The notes: generated by a model from the letters alone, not told the origin. Shown: positions 44,732-54,273, numbered from the stretch's first letter. The stretch: DNA of 60,856 nt from an uncultured Xylophilus sp. (GCA_913776965.1 CAJYQL010000078.1:1-60856); one strand, 5' to 3'. Program-made: numbers and translations.

Positions 44732-45496
44732 TCAGATCGACAGTTCCGCCGCGAGCGGCGCGTGGTCGGACAGGTGCGACCAGGGCTTCTTCGGCAGCAC
44801 CAGCGGCGCATGGGCCGAGGCATTGCGCACGTAGATGCGGTCGAGCTGCAGCAGCGGCATCTTGGCAGGGAAGGTGCGGGCGGCCTGGCCGTGCGCACCG
44901 ACGAAGATCTCGCGCACGCCCGCGCCCTTCTGCAGGATGTCGTGGGCGCGGCAGCGCCAGTCGTTGAAGTCGCCGGCGATGACCAGCGGCGCGTCGGCCG
45001 GGATCTCGGTGCGGATCAGGTCGCACATCAGCTGCAGCTGCTGGCGGCGGTGGTTCTCGGCCAGGCCCAGGTGTACGCAGAGCGCGTGCAGGTTCTGCTC
45101 GCGGCCGGGCAGCTGCATCACGCAATGCAGCATGCCGCGCCGTTCCGGGCCGGCGATCGACACGTCGTGGTTCTGGTAATGGACGATCGGGAATTTCGAC
45201 AGCAGCGCGTTGCCGTGGTCGCCGTTGTCGTAGACCGCGTTGCGGCCGTAGGCGAACTGGTGCCAGATCTCGTCGGCCAGGAATTCGTAGTGCGGCGTCT
45301 GCGGGAAATTGGCATGCCGCTCGTGGTGCTTGATGTGGCTGCCCAGCACCTCCTGCAGGAACACCACATCGGCCGAGATCGCACGGACCGCATCGCGCAG
45401 CTCGTGCAGGATGAAGCGGCGGTTGAAGGAGGTGAAACCCTTGTGGATGTTGACCGTGAGCACCTTGAAGGTGAACGGCTGCAGGGGGGCGGTCAT
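44732..45496 (-). CDS. ybhP: YbhP-like endonuclease/exonuclease/phosphatase family protein
   Basis: A 254-residue EEP-fold protein: LTVNIHKGF and VVFLQEVLGSHI carry the N-terminal metal ligands, with LVIAGDFNDWRCR and SDHAPLAAEL the conserved DxN and DH motifs. In E. coli ybhP is the first gene of an operon with clsB and ybhN. The ATG at 45496 is used; a TTG three codons upstream opens the frame further. The role is probably hydrolysis of a phosphodiester or lipid head group. This is inference. Confidence 0.92.
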   Translation of the reverse strand: MTAPLQPFTFKVLTVNIHKGFTSFNRRFILHELRDAVRAISADVVFLQEVLGSHIKHHERHANFPQTPHYEFLADEIWHQFAYGRNAVYDNGDHGNALLSKFPIVHYQNHDVSIAGPERRGMLHCVMQLPGREQNLHALCVHLGLAENHRRQQLQLMCDLIRTEIPADAPLVIAGDFNDWRCRAHDILQKGAGVREIFVGAHGQAARTFPAKMPLLQLDRIYVRNASAHAPLVLPKKPWSHLSDHAPLAAELSI

Positions 45497-45619
45497 GGCG
45501 TGCAACTTTCTTCGTCTCGGGCCTGCCGCGGCAGGGCTGCCGGGGGCCCGGACATTGTCCCGAGACCGCCTTCCGGCGACCTGTAGGACGGAAGGCCGAC
45601 GCCCTGCCGCCCGGCCACG

Positions 45620-46180
45620 TCAGAACGCGTGCGCGTAGCGCAGCTGCACGAAGGTATCGCCCGGATTGGGCTTCTTGATGCCGGCGTTGGAGAAGTGCTG
45701 CACGCGCAACGACACTTCCTGCGCGCGTTGCGCGCCGAAGGTGTAGCCGACCGCGACATGCGAGCCGAAGTTGAAACGGGTGCTGAACGCCTTTTCCTTG
45801 AAACGGTAGATCACGTCGGTCACCGATACGCCGACGCCGCCGTCGACGAACCACGGCGAGCGGCCTTCGTCGAAGCGCATGCGCAGCGTGGGTGTCAGGC
45901 CGATCAGCCAGGTGTGGTTGTCGCTCGCGTTGCGGAAGCCGTCGGACCGGATGAAGCTGCCGTACACGTCCCAATAGGCGCCGACCTGCGAACCCCAGAC
46001 GCTGCTTTGCCAGGCGATCGGTGCAGTCGCGCCCAGGGTATAGATATCGGAGCCGCTGCGGCTGCCGGCGTGGCCGTACTGGCCGTAGACGGACGGAGCG
46101 ACGAGCGGGTCGGCGTGGGCGGTGACGGAGAACAGGCCGGCGGCGATCAGCGCGGCGGCGGCAAGGGCAGAGGTCTTCAT
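45620..46180 (-). CDS. pagL: PagL-like lipid A 3-O-deacylase (acyloxyacyl hydrolase family)
   Basis: A 186-residue outer-membrane beta-barrel precursor with a signal peptide (MKTSALAAAALIAAGLFSVTAHA). The active-site segment HFSNAGIKKPNPGDTFVQLRY has the catalytic His162 and Ser164. The usual Glu after PG appears as Asp175. The C-terminal Phe (RYAHAF) fits BAM-dependent insertion. It removes the 3-O-acyl chain of lipid A. Whether it remains active with Asp is not shown. Confidence 0.9.
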   Translation of the reverse strand: MKTSALAAAALIAAGLFSVTAHADPLVAPSVYGQYGHAGSRSGSDIYTLGATAPIAWQSSVWGSQVGAYWDVYGSFIRSDGFRNASDNHTWLIGLTPTLRMRFDEGRSPWFVDGGVGVSVTDVIYRFKEKAFSTRFNFGSHVAVGYTFGAQRAQEVSLRVQHFSNAGIKKPNPGDTFVQLRYAHAF

Positions 46181-46418
46181 GGGTGGGAGCGGTCAGGTAG
46201 GGTGCCGGAAGAGGCAGGTCCAGTGTAGGGACGCACCCTCGACTTCGCGCACTCTGTACCCGCGGTCGCGCCGGCGTCCTACAGATCCGCGTTATGCGGT
46301 CCGATAAGGCCGCCGCCACAGTCATTTATGGTCAACCCGAGCCCGGAAAAGCACGGGCTTTCGGAACATCCACCCGAGCTTTTCCAGCGAACGAACCAAC
46401 CTATCTGAAGGACCTGTC

Positions 46419-46805
46419 ATGACGAAAGCCACGAACGCCCTGATCCTCACCGCCCTGCTCGCCGCTGCCGGCGTCGCCAGCGCCCAGGTGCCCACCACGA
46501 CCCGCCCGGGCGAAGCCACCACGATGGTCGGCGGCCAGTCCAACCCGGTCGACAAGTCGCCGAAGACCAGCGACACGACCCGTGCCGAAGTGCGCGCGGA
46601 AGCCGCCGCAGCCAACCGCAACAAGGCGAACACGACCACCATGGGCGGTACCGCCAGCACGGTGGTGAACGGCAAGCCGAACGCCATTCCGACCGCACAG
46701 AACCCGACTACCAGCGGTCAATCCATGATCACCCGCGACGAAAAGCGCGCGGAAGGCCGTGCCGCAGCCAAGGTGTCCCCGACGGCTGCCGAAACCGCGA
46801 AGTGA
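46419..46805 (+). CDS. Small secreted protein with DUF4148-like RAEVRAE motif
   Basis: A 128-residue protein. The signal peptide is MTKATNALILTALLAAAGVASA. The mature part is Thr/Ala-rich, with TTRAEVRAEAAAANRNK and a second RDEKRAEGRAAAK, resembling the SRAEVRAE motif of DUF4148 proteins. An AAGGA Shine-Dalgarno precedes the ATG, and a strong terminator follows. Function is unknown; such proteins are abundant periplasmic factors of Burkholderiales. Confidence 0.8.
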   Translation: MTKATNALILTALLAAAGVASAQVPTTTRPGEATTMVGGQSNPVDKSPKTSDTTRAEVRAEAAAANRNKANTTTMGGTASTVVNGKPNAIPTAQNPTTSGQSMITRDEKRAEGRAAAKVSPTAAETAK

Positions 46806-46844
46806 TGCATTCCGCCGGCTTCAGGGCTGGCTGAATGCGCACGA

Positions 46845-46875
46845 TAAAAAAAGGCCCGCGTTGCGGGCCTTTTTG
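46845..46875. terminator. Bidirectional rho-independent terminator
   Basis: AAGGCCCGC-GTT-GCGGGCCTT (46851-46871) is flanked by A7 on the left and T5 on the right. It serves the 46419 gene and the convergent Spy-like gene. Confidence 0.95.
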
Positions 46876-46898
46876 TTGGGGTCAGAGAATTGGCGTAA

Positions 46899-47465
46899 TT
46901 AACGCGCTGCCGGTGCGGCCGGCGGCGGGGGCGGCATGCCGCCGCCATGATGGCGGTGACCCCCAGGGCCGCCCGGGCCGAAGCCGCGGTGCATCGGCTG
47001 CTGGTCGAAGGTCTGCTGCTGGGCAGGCGTCAGCGCCGCGTAGAAGGTTTTCACCGCCTCGCCGCGACGGTCGGCTTCGGCGGCATGGCGCGCCCGCATC
47101 TCGCGCATGCGGTCGATGCGCTGCGGCGTCGTCAGCTTGGCGAATTCCTCGCGGTCGAAGCGCGGCTTGCCGTTCGCACCCGGGCCGGACGGACGGGCAC
47201 CGGCCACGAAGGCCGACCAGGCGCCTTCCTGCTGGGGCGTGATATGCAGCTTCTGCTTCAGCTGGGCGAAACGCTGGTCGATGCGCTGCTGGCGTGCGGC
47301 CGGGTCGTGGCGGATATCGCCGGCCGGGCCGGCCTTGCGCACGCTGGCGGCCGGCGGCGCCTGTTCGGCGACCGGTGCGGCGGGGGCCTGGGCGAAGGCC
47401 GAGAAACCGGCGGAGGCGAGCAGGCCGGCGAGGAGGAGCGAACGGGGATGGCGGTCGAGGCGCAT
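46899..47465 (-). CDS. Spy/CpxP-family periplasmic protein
   Basis: A 188-residue protein with signal peptide (SLLLAGLLASAGFSAFAQA). The helical core contains LHITPQQEGAWSAFV and a second LTPAQQQTF, the LTxxQ repeats of the Spy/CpxP family. Basic and acidic residues between (DRMREMRARHAAEADRRGEA) fit the antiparallel chaperone helices. A His/Gly/Pro-rich tail (FGPGGPGGHRHHGGGMPPPP) ends it. It may be a periplasmic chaperone or Cpx-like inhibitor. Confidence 0.88.
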   Translation of the reverse strand: MRLDRHPRSLLLAGLLASAGFSAFAQAPAAPVAEQAPPAASVRKAGPAGDIRHDPAARQQRIDQRFAQLKQKLHITPQQEGAWSAFVAGARPSGPGANGKPRFDREEFAKLTTPQRIDRMREMRARHAAEADRRGEAVKTFYAALTPAQQQTFDQQPMHRGFGPGGPGGHRHHGGGMPPPPPAAPAAR

Positions 47466-47713
47466 GGGAGAACTTCCTTTTCAGAAAACCCCCGGTGCCG
47501 GTTGGCATCAGGTTGGGTGTCAGTGTCGGCCGTGCATGTAAGGGCCCGGTTCACCGTGCGTGAGGCGCAGGTAAAGATGGAAGGCGGTGCGGACACATGG
47601 CGCCGCGCCGACAGATGCCGCACGGCGGGCGCCGGCCATCGCCGACACCGGACAATCGCGGGTTTCGCCCGCTGCGGACCCCCGCGCCGCTGCATCTCAG
47701 GAAGGCAAGCATC

Positions 47714-48703
47714 GTGTTCAAGAACGTCATCGTCTACCGCATCGCGCCCGGCTGGTCGGCCACGCTGGAGCAACTGGAGGAAGGGTTGGACAAAGCCCGT
47801 TTCGCGCCCTGCGGCGCGTCGCAGGAACGCTCGGCCGGCTGGATCGAGCCGCGCGGCGAGGCGCACGGCCCGCTGGCCGAATCGGTCGGCGGCCAGTGGA
47901 TCGCCAAGCACATGGTCGAGGCCAAGGTCGTGCCGGGCTCGGTGGTCAAGCGCAAGCTCGAAGAGCGCCGCGAGCGCATCGAAAAGGAGACCGGCCGCAA
48001 GCCCGGCAAGAAGGAGACGAAGGAGCTCAAGGAAGACGTGATGCTCGAACTCCTGCCGATGGCCTTCACCAAGCAGGGCGCGACGCTGGTCTGGATCGAC
48101 CCGGAGGCGCGGCTGCTGGTGCTGGGCGCTTCCAGCCAGGGCCGGGCCGACGAGCTGGTCACGGCGTTGGTCGATGCGATGCCCGGCTTCGCGGTGGCGC
48201 AGATCGACACCCAGGTGACGGCGGTGGCGGCGATGTCGGAATGGCTGGTCAGCCAGGAACCGCCGGCCGGCTTCAGCGTGGACCGGGAGTGCGAACTGAA
48301 GGCTTCCGACGAATCAAAGGCGGTGGTGCGCTACGCCCGCCATCCGCTCGACATCGACGAGATCAAGGAACACATCGCGCAGGGGAAGCTTCCGACCAAG
48401 CTGGCGCTGACCTGGGACGAGCGGGTGTCCTTCCTGCTGACCGAGGGCATGCAGGTCAAGAAGATCACCTTCCTGGAGGGCGTGTTCGACGGCACGTCAG
48501 GTCAGAAGGAAGACGGCTTCGATGCCGATGCCGCGATCTCCACCGGCGAGTTGCAACAGATGATTCCGGACCTGCTGGAAGCGCTGGGCGGTGAAGTGGC
48601 GAACGGGACGCTGGCGGCGGCTGCGAATGCTGCATCCGCAGCGACTGCGGCGCCCAGTAAAGAAGCCGCTGCGTCAGATCAGGCGGTCAATGAAGACTTC
48701 TGA
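47714..48703 (+). CDS. rdgC: Recombination-associated protein RdgC
   Basis: A 329-residue RdgC. The N-terminus is MFKNVIVYRIA (GTG start, after AGGAAGG), then GWIEPRG, GQWIAKHMVEAKVVPGSVVK, RKPGKKETKELKEDV, VWIDPEARLLVLGASSQGRADEL and LALTWDERVSFLLTEGMQVKKI. RdgC forms a ring-shaped DNA-binding dimer that restrains RecA. The C-terminus has an extra Ala-rich tail of about 30 residues. Confidence 0.96.
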   Translation: MFKNVIVYRIAPGWSATLEQLEEGLDKARFAPCGASQERSAGWIEPRGEAHGPLAESVGGQWIAKHMVEAKVVPGSVVKRKLEERRERIEKETGRKPGKKETKELKEDVMLELLPMAFTKQGATLVWIDPEARLLVLGASSQGRADELVTALVDAMPGFAVAQIDTQVTAVAAMSEWLVSQEPPAGFSVDRECELKASDESKAVVRYARHPLDIDEIKEHIAQGKLPTKLALTWDERVSFLLTEGMQVKKITFLEGVFDGTSGQKEDGFDADAAISTGELQQMIPDLLEALGGEVANGTLAAAANAASAATAAPSKEAAASDQAVNEDF

Positions 48704-48768
48704 TACAGATTTGTCGTATTCCTGCAACAAATTGCAGACTTGCCGCCGGATTGTCAGATCGAAAGGCA

Positions 48769-48790
48769 GTTGAGAGTCATTTTCGTTCGC
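48769..48790 (+). promoter_or_regulatory. Fur-box-like sequence upstream of the siderophore receptor
   Basis: TTGAGAGTCATTTTCGTTCG (48770-48789) resembles the betaproteobacterial Fur box (GATAATCATTATC type, imperfect). It lies 100 bases before the receptor's GTG and is consistent with iron repression of the cluster. Confidence 0.6.
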
Positions 48791-48889
48791 GTTGATTTCT
48801 AGAATCGGGCCGCGCGTCGTCGTGGGGTCCGTTGCCGGGCTGGAGAGCGGGGGCGCCACCACCGCTTTTTCCCTTCCAGGAACAACAAC

Positions 48890-51148
48890 GTGAACACCTC
48901 CCTGTGCAGCCGCGAAGCGCCGTCGCGTCCGGATGCTGCCGTTTCTTCTCCGTCGTCTGCCCTGTCCGACCACGCCCTGCTGCCGCTCGGCGCGCTGATG
49001 CTCGCCGCCTCGGTCGGCAGCTGGGCCCAGGCCCTGCCGGCCGAGCAGACGCTCAAGCCGGTGACCGTCACCGAGAAGGCCGACGCCACGCCCCAGGGCA
49101 AGGACTCCCTCAAGACCCGCAGCACCTCGGTCGGCAAGGGCAACCAGGACATCCGCGACGTGCCGCAGTCGATCACCGTGGTGACCGAGAAGCTGATCGA
49201 CGACGTGAAGCTCGACACCCTGCGCGACGCGCTGCACTACACCGCCGGCATCACCTTCGCCGCCACCGAGAACGGCACCGACCAGGACATCCGGCTGCGC
49301 GGCTTCCCGATCGCCACCACCGGCGACCTGATGATCGACGGCATGCGCGACCCGTCGCAGTACGACCGCGATACCTTCAACCTCGACCGCGTGGAGATCC
49401 TGCGCGGTTCGGCCTCGATGCTGTACGGCCGCGGCTCGACCGCCGGCGTGGTCAACCAGGTGAGCAAGAAGCCGCTGCTGGCCGACCAGACCGACGTGGT
49501 GGGCACGGTGGGATCGCGCGGGTACTTCCGCACCACGGCCGACTTCAATCTGCGCACCGGCGAGACCACCGCGCTGCGCATCAACGCGATGGTCAACAAC
49601 GCCGACAACGGCGGCGCCAAGATCGACAAGCACGGCATCGCGCCGAGCTTCAGCTGGGGCCTGGGCACGGCCGACGAATTCACCGTCGGCCTGTTCCACC
49701 TGCAGAACAACAACATACCGTTGTCCGCGGTGCGGTATTTCAACGGCAACCTGGCGCCGGTGAAGCCGAGCGTGTTCTACGGCACCACCGCCGACTTTGT
49801 CGACGGCGAGGCCAACTACCTGCACGGCAGCTGGAAGCACATCTTCGACAACGGCGGCGAGCTGCGCACCCAGCTGCGCAGCGGCGTGTTCGAGCGCGCG
49901 CAGTGGAGCACGGCGGTCGGCGCCGCGGCGGGCACCACCGCGTTCCGCGACACCACGGTGCTCACCCGCGCAGGCCTGACGCCGCGCAAGGACCGCTACA
50001 AGGCGACCTATTTCCAGAGCGACTACAGCCAGGCGTTCAATGCGCTCGGCATGCGCCACGAAGTGCTGACCGGCGTCGATGCCGCGCACGAGGAAGCGAA
50101 CCGCTTCCAGAACAACGGCACCACGCTCGGCACCCGTCCCAACACGCTGGTCGGCACGCCCGACGACGGCGCGATCCTCGGCGGCACCGGCAACATGCCG
50201 CGCTGGCGCAATTCGAGCAACTACGAAGCTAAGGCTTTCGGCTTCTACGCGCAGGACCTGGTACAGGTCGCGCCGATGTGGAAGGTGCTCGGCGGTGTGC
50301 GCTACGACAGCTTCAAGGGCGACTTCCAGCAGCTGACCTACGGCACCGGCGTGCAGACCGTGCCGTCGGCCGTCGCCAACACCCGGCTGTCGAACTCGCC
50401 GTGGAGCTACCGCACTGGCGTGCTGTTCCAGCCGACGCCGACGCAGTCCTACCACGTGTCTTACGGCACCTCGTTCAGCACCTCGGCCGACACCTACCAG
50501 TACGTGACGCCGCAGAACGCCGCCACGCCGCCCGAGAAGAGCCGCAACTTCGAAATCGGCACCAAGCTCGACTGGCTGAACGGGGCCCTCTCGACCCGCG
50601 GCGCGATCTTCCGCACCGAGAAGTACAACGAGCGCACCACCGACGCCGACTTCGCCGGCACCGCCTACACCCTCTCCGGCAAGCGCCATACCGCCGGCCT
50701 GGAGCTCGACGTGGTCGGCCGCATCACCCCGCAGTGGGAGGTCTACGGCTCCTACACCTGGGTGCCGGTGGCGAAGATCGACGCCGCCGGCAGCGCGGCG
50801 AATGCACAGGCCTCGATCGGCCAGCGCGTGGGCCTGACGCCCAAGCAGTCGGGCGCGCTCTGGGTGACCTACCAGCCGATCCCCAAGCTGCGGGTCGGCC
50901 TGGGCGCCCGCGGCGCCACCGAGAACCGGCCGCTCACCGGCACCACCGGTGCGGCATCCGCCTCTGCCCGCGTCCCCGGCTACGTGGCGATCGATTCGCT
51001 GGTGGAATACAAGTTCACGCCCGACGTCTACGCCCAGCTCAACATCAACAACCTGACCAACAAGGCCTACGGCGACCAGCTGTACCCGGGCTTCACCATC
51101 TTCGGTCAGAAGCGCACCGTACTGGCTTCCATCGGGGTGCGGTTCTGA
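48890..51148 (+). CDS. TonB-dependent siderophore receptor
   Basis: A 752-residue outer-membrane receptor. Plug domain: [28 protein letters not shown] and [29 protein letters not shown]. The C-terminal beta-barrel ends in Phe (VLASIGVRF). The start is GTG at 48890 after AGGA. The N-terminal extension carries a hydrophobic stretch around [18 protein letters not shown]. The domain layout matches FhuA/FiuA-class catecholate or hydroxamate receptors. It leads the piuC-PepSY-cytochrome cluster under a Fur-box-like site. Confidence 0.95.
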   Translation: MNTSLCSREAPSRPDAAVSSPSSALSDHALLPLGALMLAASVGSWAQALPAEQTLKPVTVTEKADATPQGKDSLKTRSTSVGKGNQDIRDVPQSITVVTEKLIDDVKLDTLRDALHYTAGITFAATENGTDQDIRLRGFPIATTGDLMIDGMRDPSQYDRDTFNLDRVEILRGSASMLYGRGSTAGVVNQVSKKPLLADQTDVVGTVGSRGYFRTTADFNLRTGETTALRINAMVNNADNGGAKIDKHGIAPSFSWGLGTADEFTVGLFHLQNNNIPLSAVRYFNGNLAPVKPSVFYGTTADFVDGEANYLHGSWKHIFDNGGELRTQLRSGVFERAQWSTAVGAAAGTTAFRDTTVLTRAGLTPRKDRYKATYFQSDYSQAFNALGMRHEVLTGVDAAHEEANRFQNNGTTLGTRPNTLVGTPDDGAILGGTGNMPRWRNSSNYEAKAFGFYAQDLVQVAPMWKVLGGVRYDSFKGDFQQLTYGTGVQTVPSAVANTRLSNSPWSYRTGVLFQPTPTQSYHVSYGTSFSTSADTYQYVTPQNAATPPEKSRNFEIGTKLDWLNGALSTRGAIFRTEKYNERTTDADFAGTAYTLSGKRHTAGLELDVVGRITPQWEVYGSYTWVPVAKIDAAGSAANAQASIGQRVGLTPKQSGALWVTYQPIPKLRVGLGARGATENRPLTGTTGAASASARVPGYVAIDSLVEYKFTPDVYAQLNINNLTNKAYGDQLYPGFTIFGQKRTVLASIGVRF

Positions 51149-51170
51149 CCGCACGCGTATCCTCGTCGCC

Positions 51171-51863
51171 ATGCTGCTGCACATCCGTGAAGTCCTGACC
51201 CGCGACGAGGTGCGCCATGCGCGCGCGATCCTGGCCGACGCCCCCTGGGGCGACGGCCGGATCACTGCCGGCAGCCAGTCGGCCCAGGCCAAGAACAACG
51301 AGCAGCTACCGGAGAACTGCGAGGCGACCCGGCAGGTGCAGCAGCTGCTGCTGCGCGGGCTGGAGCGCCACCAGACCTTCTTCTCGGCAGCGCTGCCCAA
51401 GCAGATCTCGCCGCCGCTCTTCAACCGCTACGGCGGCGCGTCCAACCGTTTCGGCAACCATGTCGACAGCGCCGTGCGCTACCTGCAGGGCGGCGCCGGC
51501 CGGGTGCGCACCGACATCTCCTGCACCCTGTTCCTGGCCGAGCCGGACGAGTACGACGGCGGCGAGCTGATGGTGGAGGACACCTTCGGCGAGCACCGCG
51601 TCAAGCTGCCGGCGGGCGACCTGGTGCTGTACCCGGGCACCAGCGTGCACCGGGTCGAGCCGGTGACGCGCGGCCAGCGCATCGGCAGCTATTTCTGGAT
51701 CCAGAGCATGGTGCGCAGCGACGAGCAGCGCCGCCTGCTGTTCGACATGGACAACCACCTGCGCCGGCTGCGCGCCGCCGCCCATCTGGGCGAGGCCGAT
51801 CCGTCGGTGATCGGGCTCACCTCGACGTACCACAATCTGCTGCGCATGTGGCTGGACGTCTGA
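51171..51863 (+). CDS. piuC: PiuC-type Fe(II)/2-oxoglutarate dioxygenase (PKHD-type hydroxylase)
   Basis: A 230-residue dioxygenase. The metal triad is His97 and Asp99 in NHVDSA with His160 in SVHRVEP. Arg170 in GQRIGSYF probably binds 2-oxoglutarate. The PKHD-type pattern and its place directly after a TonB receptor match the piuA-piuC organisation. The substrate may be a siderophore or a peptide-like ligand. The spacing to the receptor gene is 22 bp. Confidence 0.95.
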   Translation: MLLHIREVLTRDEVRHARAILADAPWGDGRITAGSQSAQAKNNEQLPENCEATRQVQQLLLRGLERHQTFFSAALPKQISPPLFNRYGGASNRFGNHVDSAVRYLQGGAGRVRTDISCTLFLAEPDEYDGGELMVEDTFGEHRVKLPAGDLVLYPGTSVHRVEPVTRGQRIGSYFWIQSMVRSDEQRRLLFDMDNHLRRLRAAAHLGEADPSVIGLTSTYHNLLRMWLDV

Positions 51864-51885
51864 CCTTCCGCCTTCGGATCTCCGC

Positions 51886-52185
51886 ATGACCAAGACTTCG
51901 TTTTCCCTCGCCGTCGTGTGCGCGGCGCTCGCCTTCGCCGGCGCCGCATCGGCCCAGATCGTCAACCACGACACGGTGCGCTGCGCCCCGGTGCCGAAGG
52001 ACGAGATGAAGCCGCAGATGGACCTGCAGAAGAAGCTGGTCGGCGAGGGCTGGAAGGTGCGGCAGGTGAAGAATTTCAACGGCTGCTACGAGGTCTATGG
52101 CTTCGATGCCGCCGGCAAGCGCACCGAAGCCTTCTTCCATCCCAAGACCTTCGAGAAGATCGGCGAAGTCGCGCAGCCGCAGTGA
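51886..52185 (+). CDS. PepSY domain-containing secreted protein
   Basis: A 99-residue protein with a signal peptide (LAVVCAALAFAGAASAQ) and a PepSY core: KKLVGEGWKVRQVKNFNGCYEVYGFDAAGKR. PepSY domains are often adjacent to heme or iron uptake genes and may regulate or scaffold periplasmic enzymes. Its stop overlaps the start of the cytochrome gene (GTGA), indicating coupling. Confidence 0.92.
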   Translation: MTKTSFSLAVVCAALAFAGAASAQIVNHDTVRCAPVPKDEMKPQMDLQKKLVGEGWKVRQVKNFNGCYEVYGFDAAGKRTEAFFHPKTFEKIGEVAQPQ

Positions 52186-52766
52186 CCGTGCCCACGCCGC
52201 CCGATGCGGCGCCGGTCCGGGTCTGGGACCTGCCGGTACGCCTGCTGCACTGGACGCTGGCCGCGGCCGTCGCGGCGGCCTGGTGCACCGGCGAGGAAAC
52301 ACTGCGCTGGCACGAGGCGGCAGGTTTCACCGCGGCCGGAGCCGTCGCGCTGCGCACCGCCTGGGGGTTCTGCGCACGGGGCGCGGTCCGTTTCGCCTCG
52401 TTCGTCCGGTCGCCCGCCGCCACCTGGGCCTACGCCCGCACGGTGCTGGGCGGCACCGAGGCCCGCTACCGCGGCCACAACCCGCTCGGCGGCTGGATGG
52501 TCGTGGCCTTGCTGGCGACGGTGGCCGCCGCGTGTATCACCGGCTGGCTCTACACCACCGACGCGTTCTGGGGGCTGGCCTGGCTGGACCTGCTGCACCG
52601 CGGGCTCGCCTGGGCGGTGCTGCTGCTGGTGCCGGTCCATGTGGCCGGCGTGGTGCTGACCGGCCGGCGCCACCGGGAGAACCTGGTGGCGGCGATGGTC
52701 ATCGGACGCAAGCGCCGGGGCGGTGCCGAGACCGCCGATGCGGGCGACGACCCGGGCCGCACCTGA
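52182..52766 (+). CDS. Cytochrome b561-family membrane protein
   Basis: A 194-residue protein with about four TM helices. The candidate heme-b axial His residues are in LLHWTLAAAV, RWHEAAGF, LLHRGLAWAVLLL and VPVHVAGVVL. VWDLPVRLLHW resembles the Ni/Fe-hydrogenase cytochrome b start. It probably transfers electrons to a periplasmic partner such as the PepSY protein for ferric-siderophore reduction. The start is GTG overlapping the PepSY stop; a second GTG lies 6 bases on. Confidence 0.88.
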   Translation: MTVPTPPDAAPVRVWDLPVRLLHWTLAAAVAAAWCTGEETLRWHEAAGFTAAGAVALRTAWGFCARGAVRFASFVRSPAATWAYARTVLGGTEARYRGHNPLGGWMVVALLATVAAACITGWLYTTDAFWGLAWLDLLHRGLAWAVLLLVPVHVAGVVLTGRRHRENLVAAMVIGRKRRGGAETADAGDDPGRT

Positions 52767-52770
52767 GATT

Positions 52771-52838
52771 CGATTTCAGGAGGTTTTCAGCCTCCAGCGC
52801 CCGTCCTGCCTGCGCAGGCAGCTCTCAATTCGGGAGCG
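52771..52838. repeat. Dispersed palindromic repeat, partly inverted
   Basis: TGCCTGCGCAGGCA (52808-52821) is a palindrome matching the core of hairpin A. GCTCTC-AATTC-GGGAGC (52821-52837) is a variant of hairpin B. The core is inverted relative to the tail when compared with the copy at 36991. Its end overlaps the 3' end of the HPF-like gene. Confidence 0.7.
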
Positions 52839-53226
52839 TCGAGCCGGTCGGCGGCAGGTCGTCCACCGGGGTGTCGGTGTCGAAACGGATCGACTCGCGG
52901 TCGCGGTGCTTCTTCTGGCGGTCCAGGGTGCTTTCCAGCGCGTGCTTCAGCTTGTCGATGCTGCCGCGAAACGCCTCGTCGAGCGTCGGCGCATGGTGGC
53001 TCGCGGCGATCGGCGGATGGTTGGCGAGCCGTGCCTCGAGCAGGCTGCGCTTGTCGCCGGCGCCGGCCTTGCCGGTGCTGTTCTCGTCGCTCAGGTGCAC
53101 CTCGATGCGGGTGACGTCGGCGCGGAAGCGCTGCAGCTGGGTCTGCAGTTCGCTGTCGGCCCAGCGGTCGAGCGCTTCGCGGTTCTGGCCCTGGAGGCTG
53201 CTGGTGGCGTTGACCTGGATCTGCAT
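52825..53226 (-). CDS. HPF/RaiA-like ribosome-associated protein
   Basis: A 133-residue protein. MQIQVNATSSLQGQNREALDRWAD starts a beta-alpha-beta fold like ribosome hibernation factors, with RIEVHLSDENSTGKAG and a second helix LDEAFRGSIDKLKHALES. The tail is Arg/Lys-rich then acidic. It may inhibit or store ribosomes in stress. The start at 53226 is preferred over the longer frame because of the standard HPF N-terminus. Confidence 0.88.
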   Translation of the reverse strand: MQIQVNATSSLQGQNREALDRWADSELQTQLQRFRADVTRIEVHLSDENSTGKAGAGDKRSLLEARLANHPPIAASHHAPTLDEAFRGSIDKLKHALESTLDRQKKHRDRESIRFDTDTPVDDLPPTGSTLPN

Positions 53227-53415
53227 GCGGATGTCCCTTAGTTCGTGTGGTGGGGGGCGGAGCCGCCGACGGGCGGCCGGGACCAAGCAGTGTGCGGCGG
53301 CGTGTCGCGGCGCGCTGTAAGTGCGCGTCACGCGGTGCACCGGCGGTAACCGGCCCGCGGCGGCGCCCGACTACGATGCGTCACCGGCGCGGTGCCGGCG
53401 GAGTTCCCGATCCCC

Positions 53416-54273
53416 ATGCTGATGAAACGCCTCACGCGCTATTTCCTGCGCGGCCTCGTCGCCATCCTTCCGGTGGTGCTGACGCTCTATTTGCTGGTCA
53501 TGTTCCTGTCCTGGGCCGAAAGCTTCGCCTATGCGCTGCTGCGGCCGGTGATCGGCAGCTTCTACGTGCCGGGGCTGGGGCTGATCTTCGCGGTGCTGAT
53601 CGTGCTGGGCGTCGGCTGGCTGCTGTCCAAGCGCGAAGTGCAGCGCCTGATGCGCTTCGTCGAGCTCCCGTTCACCAACATCCCGGTGATCAAGAGCATC
53701 TATTCGTCGCTGAAGAGCTTCGCCGACTACTTCACTCCGAGCGGCAACAAGGCCAAGGCCCAGCAGGTGGTGCTGCTGCGCTGGCCGGGTGGCGCGCTGG
53801 AGATGGTCGGCCTGGTCACCCGGCGCGGCATGCAGGGCCTGCCCGACGGCTTCACCCAGGGCGACCGGGTCGCGGTGTATCTGCCGATGGGCTACAACAT
53901 CGGCGGCTACACGGTGTTCGTGCCGGCCGACTGGGTGACGCCGATCGACATGTCGGTCGAGGAGGCGATGCGCTCCTCGCTGATCGGCTGGATGGCCCGC
54001 AGCACGGACCCGCATCCGGCGAACGGCGGCGGTGCTGCGGCCGGCGTGCCGGGTGCGCCGGCCGGCGGCATGCCGCCCTTCGCAGCGCCTGCCGGACCGA
54101 TGGCGGCACCGGCCGCCCGCACGGCTGCCGGTCCGGCCGGAGCCGCGGCGGCCACGACCGTGGCGACGTCCCACGGCGTCGCCGATCCGGGAATGGCGTC
54201 CGGGCCGGCCGCGATTCCGCCCGCGGCCGGCGTGCAGCCCTTCCCCCCGGCCGGCCCGACCGACCGGTTCTGA
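53416..54273 (+). CDS. DUF502 family membrane protein
   Basis: A 285-residue protein. Two N-terminal TM helices (YFLRGLVAILPVVLTLYLLV, LGLIFAVLIVLGVGWLL) precede the DUF502 core: IPVIKSIYSSLKSFADYF, VLLRWPGGALEMVGLVT and VAVYLPMGYNIGGYTVFVP. The C-terminal 90 residues are a Pro/Ala/Gly-rich disordered tail. Members are found as stand-alone membrane proteins with unknown function. Confidence 0.93.
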   Translation: MLMKRLTRYFLRGLVAILPVVLTLYLLVMFLSWAESFAYALLRPVIGSFYVPGLGLIFAVLIVLGVGWLLSKREVQRLMRFVELPFTNIPVIKSIYSSLKSFADYFTPSGNKAKAQQVVLLRWPGGALEMVGLVTRRGMQGLPDGFTQGDRVAVYLPMGYNIGGYTVFVPADWVTPIDMSVEEAMRSSLIGWMARSTDPHPANGGGAAAGVPGAPAGGMPPFAAPAGPMAAPAARTAAGPAGAAAATTVATSHGVADPGMASGPAAIPPAAGVQPFPPAGPTDRF

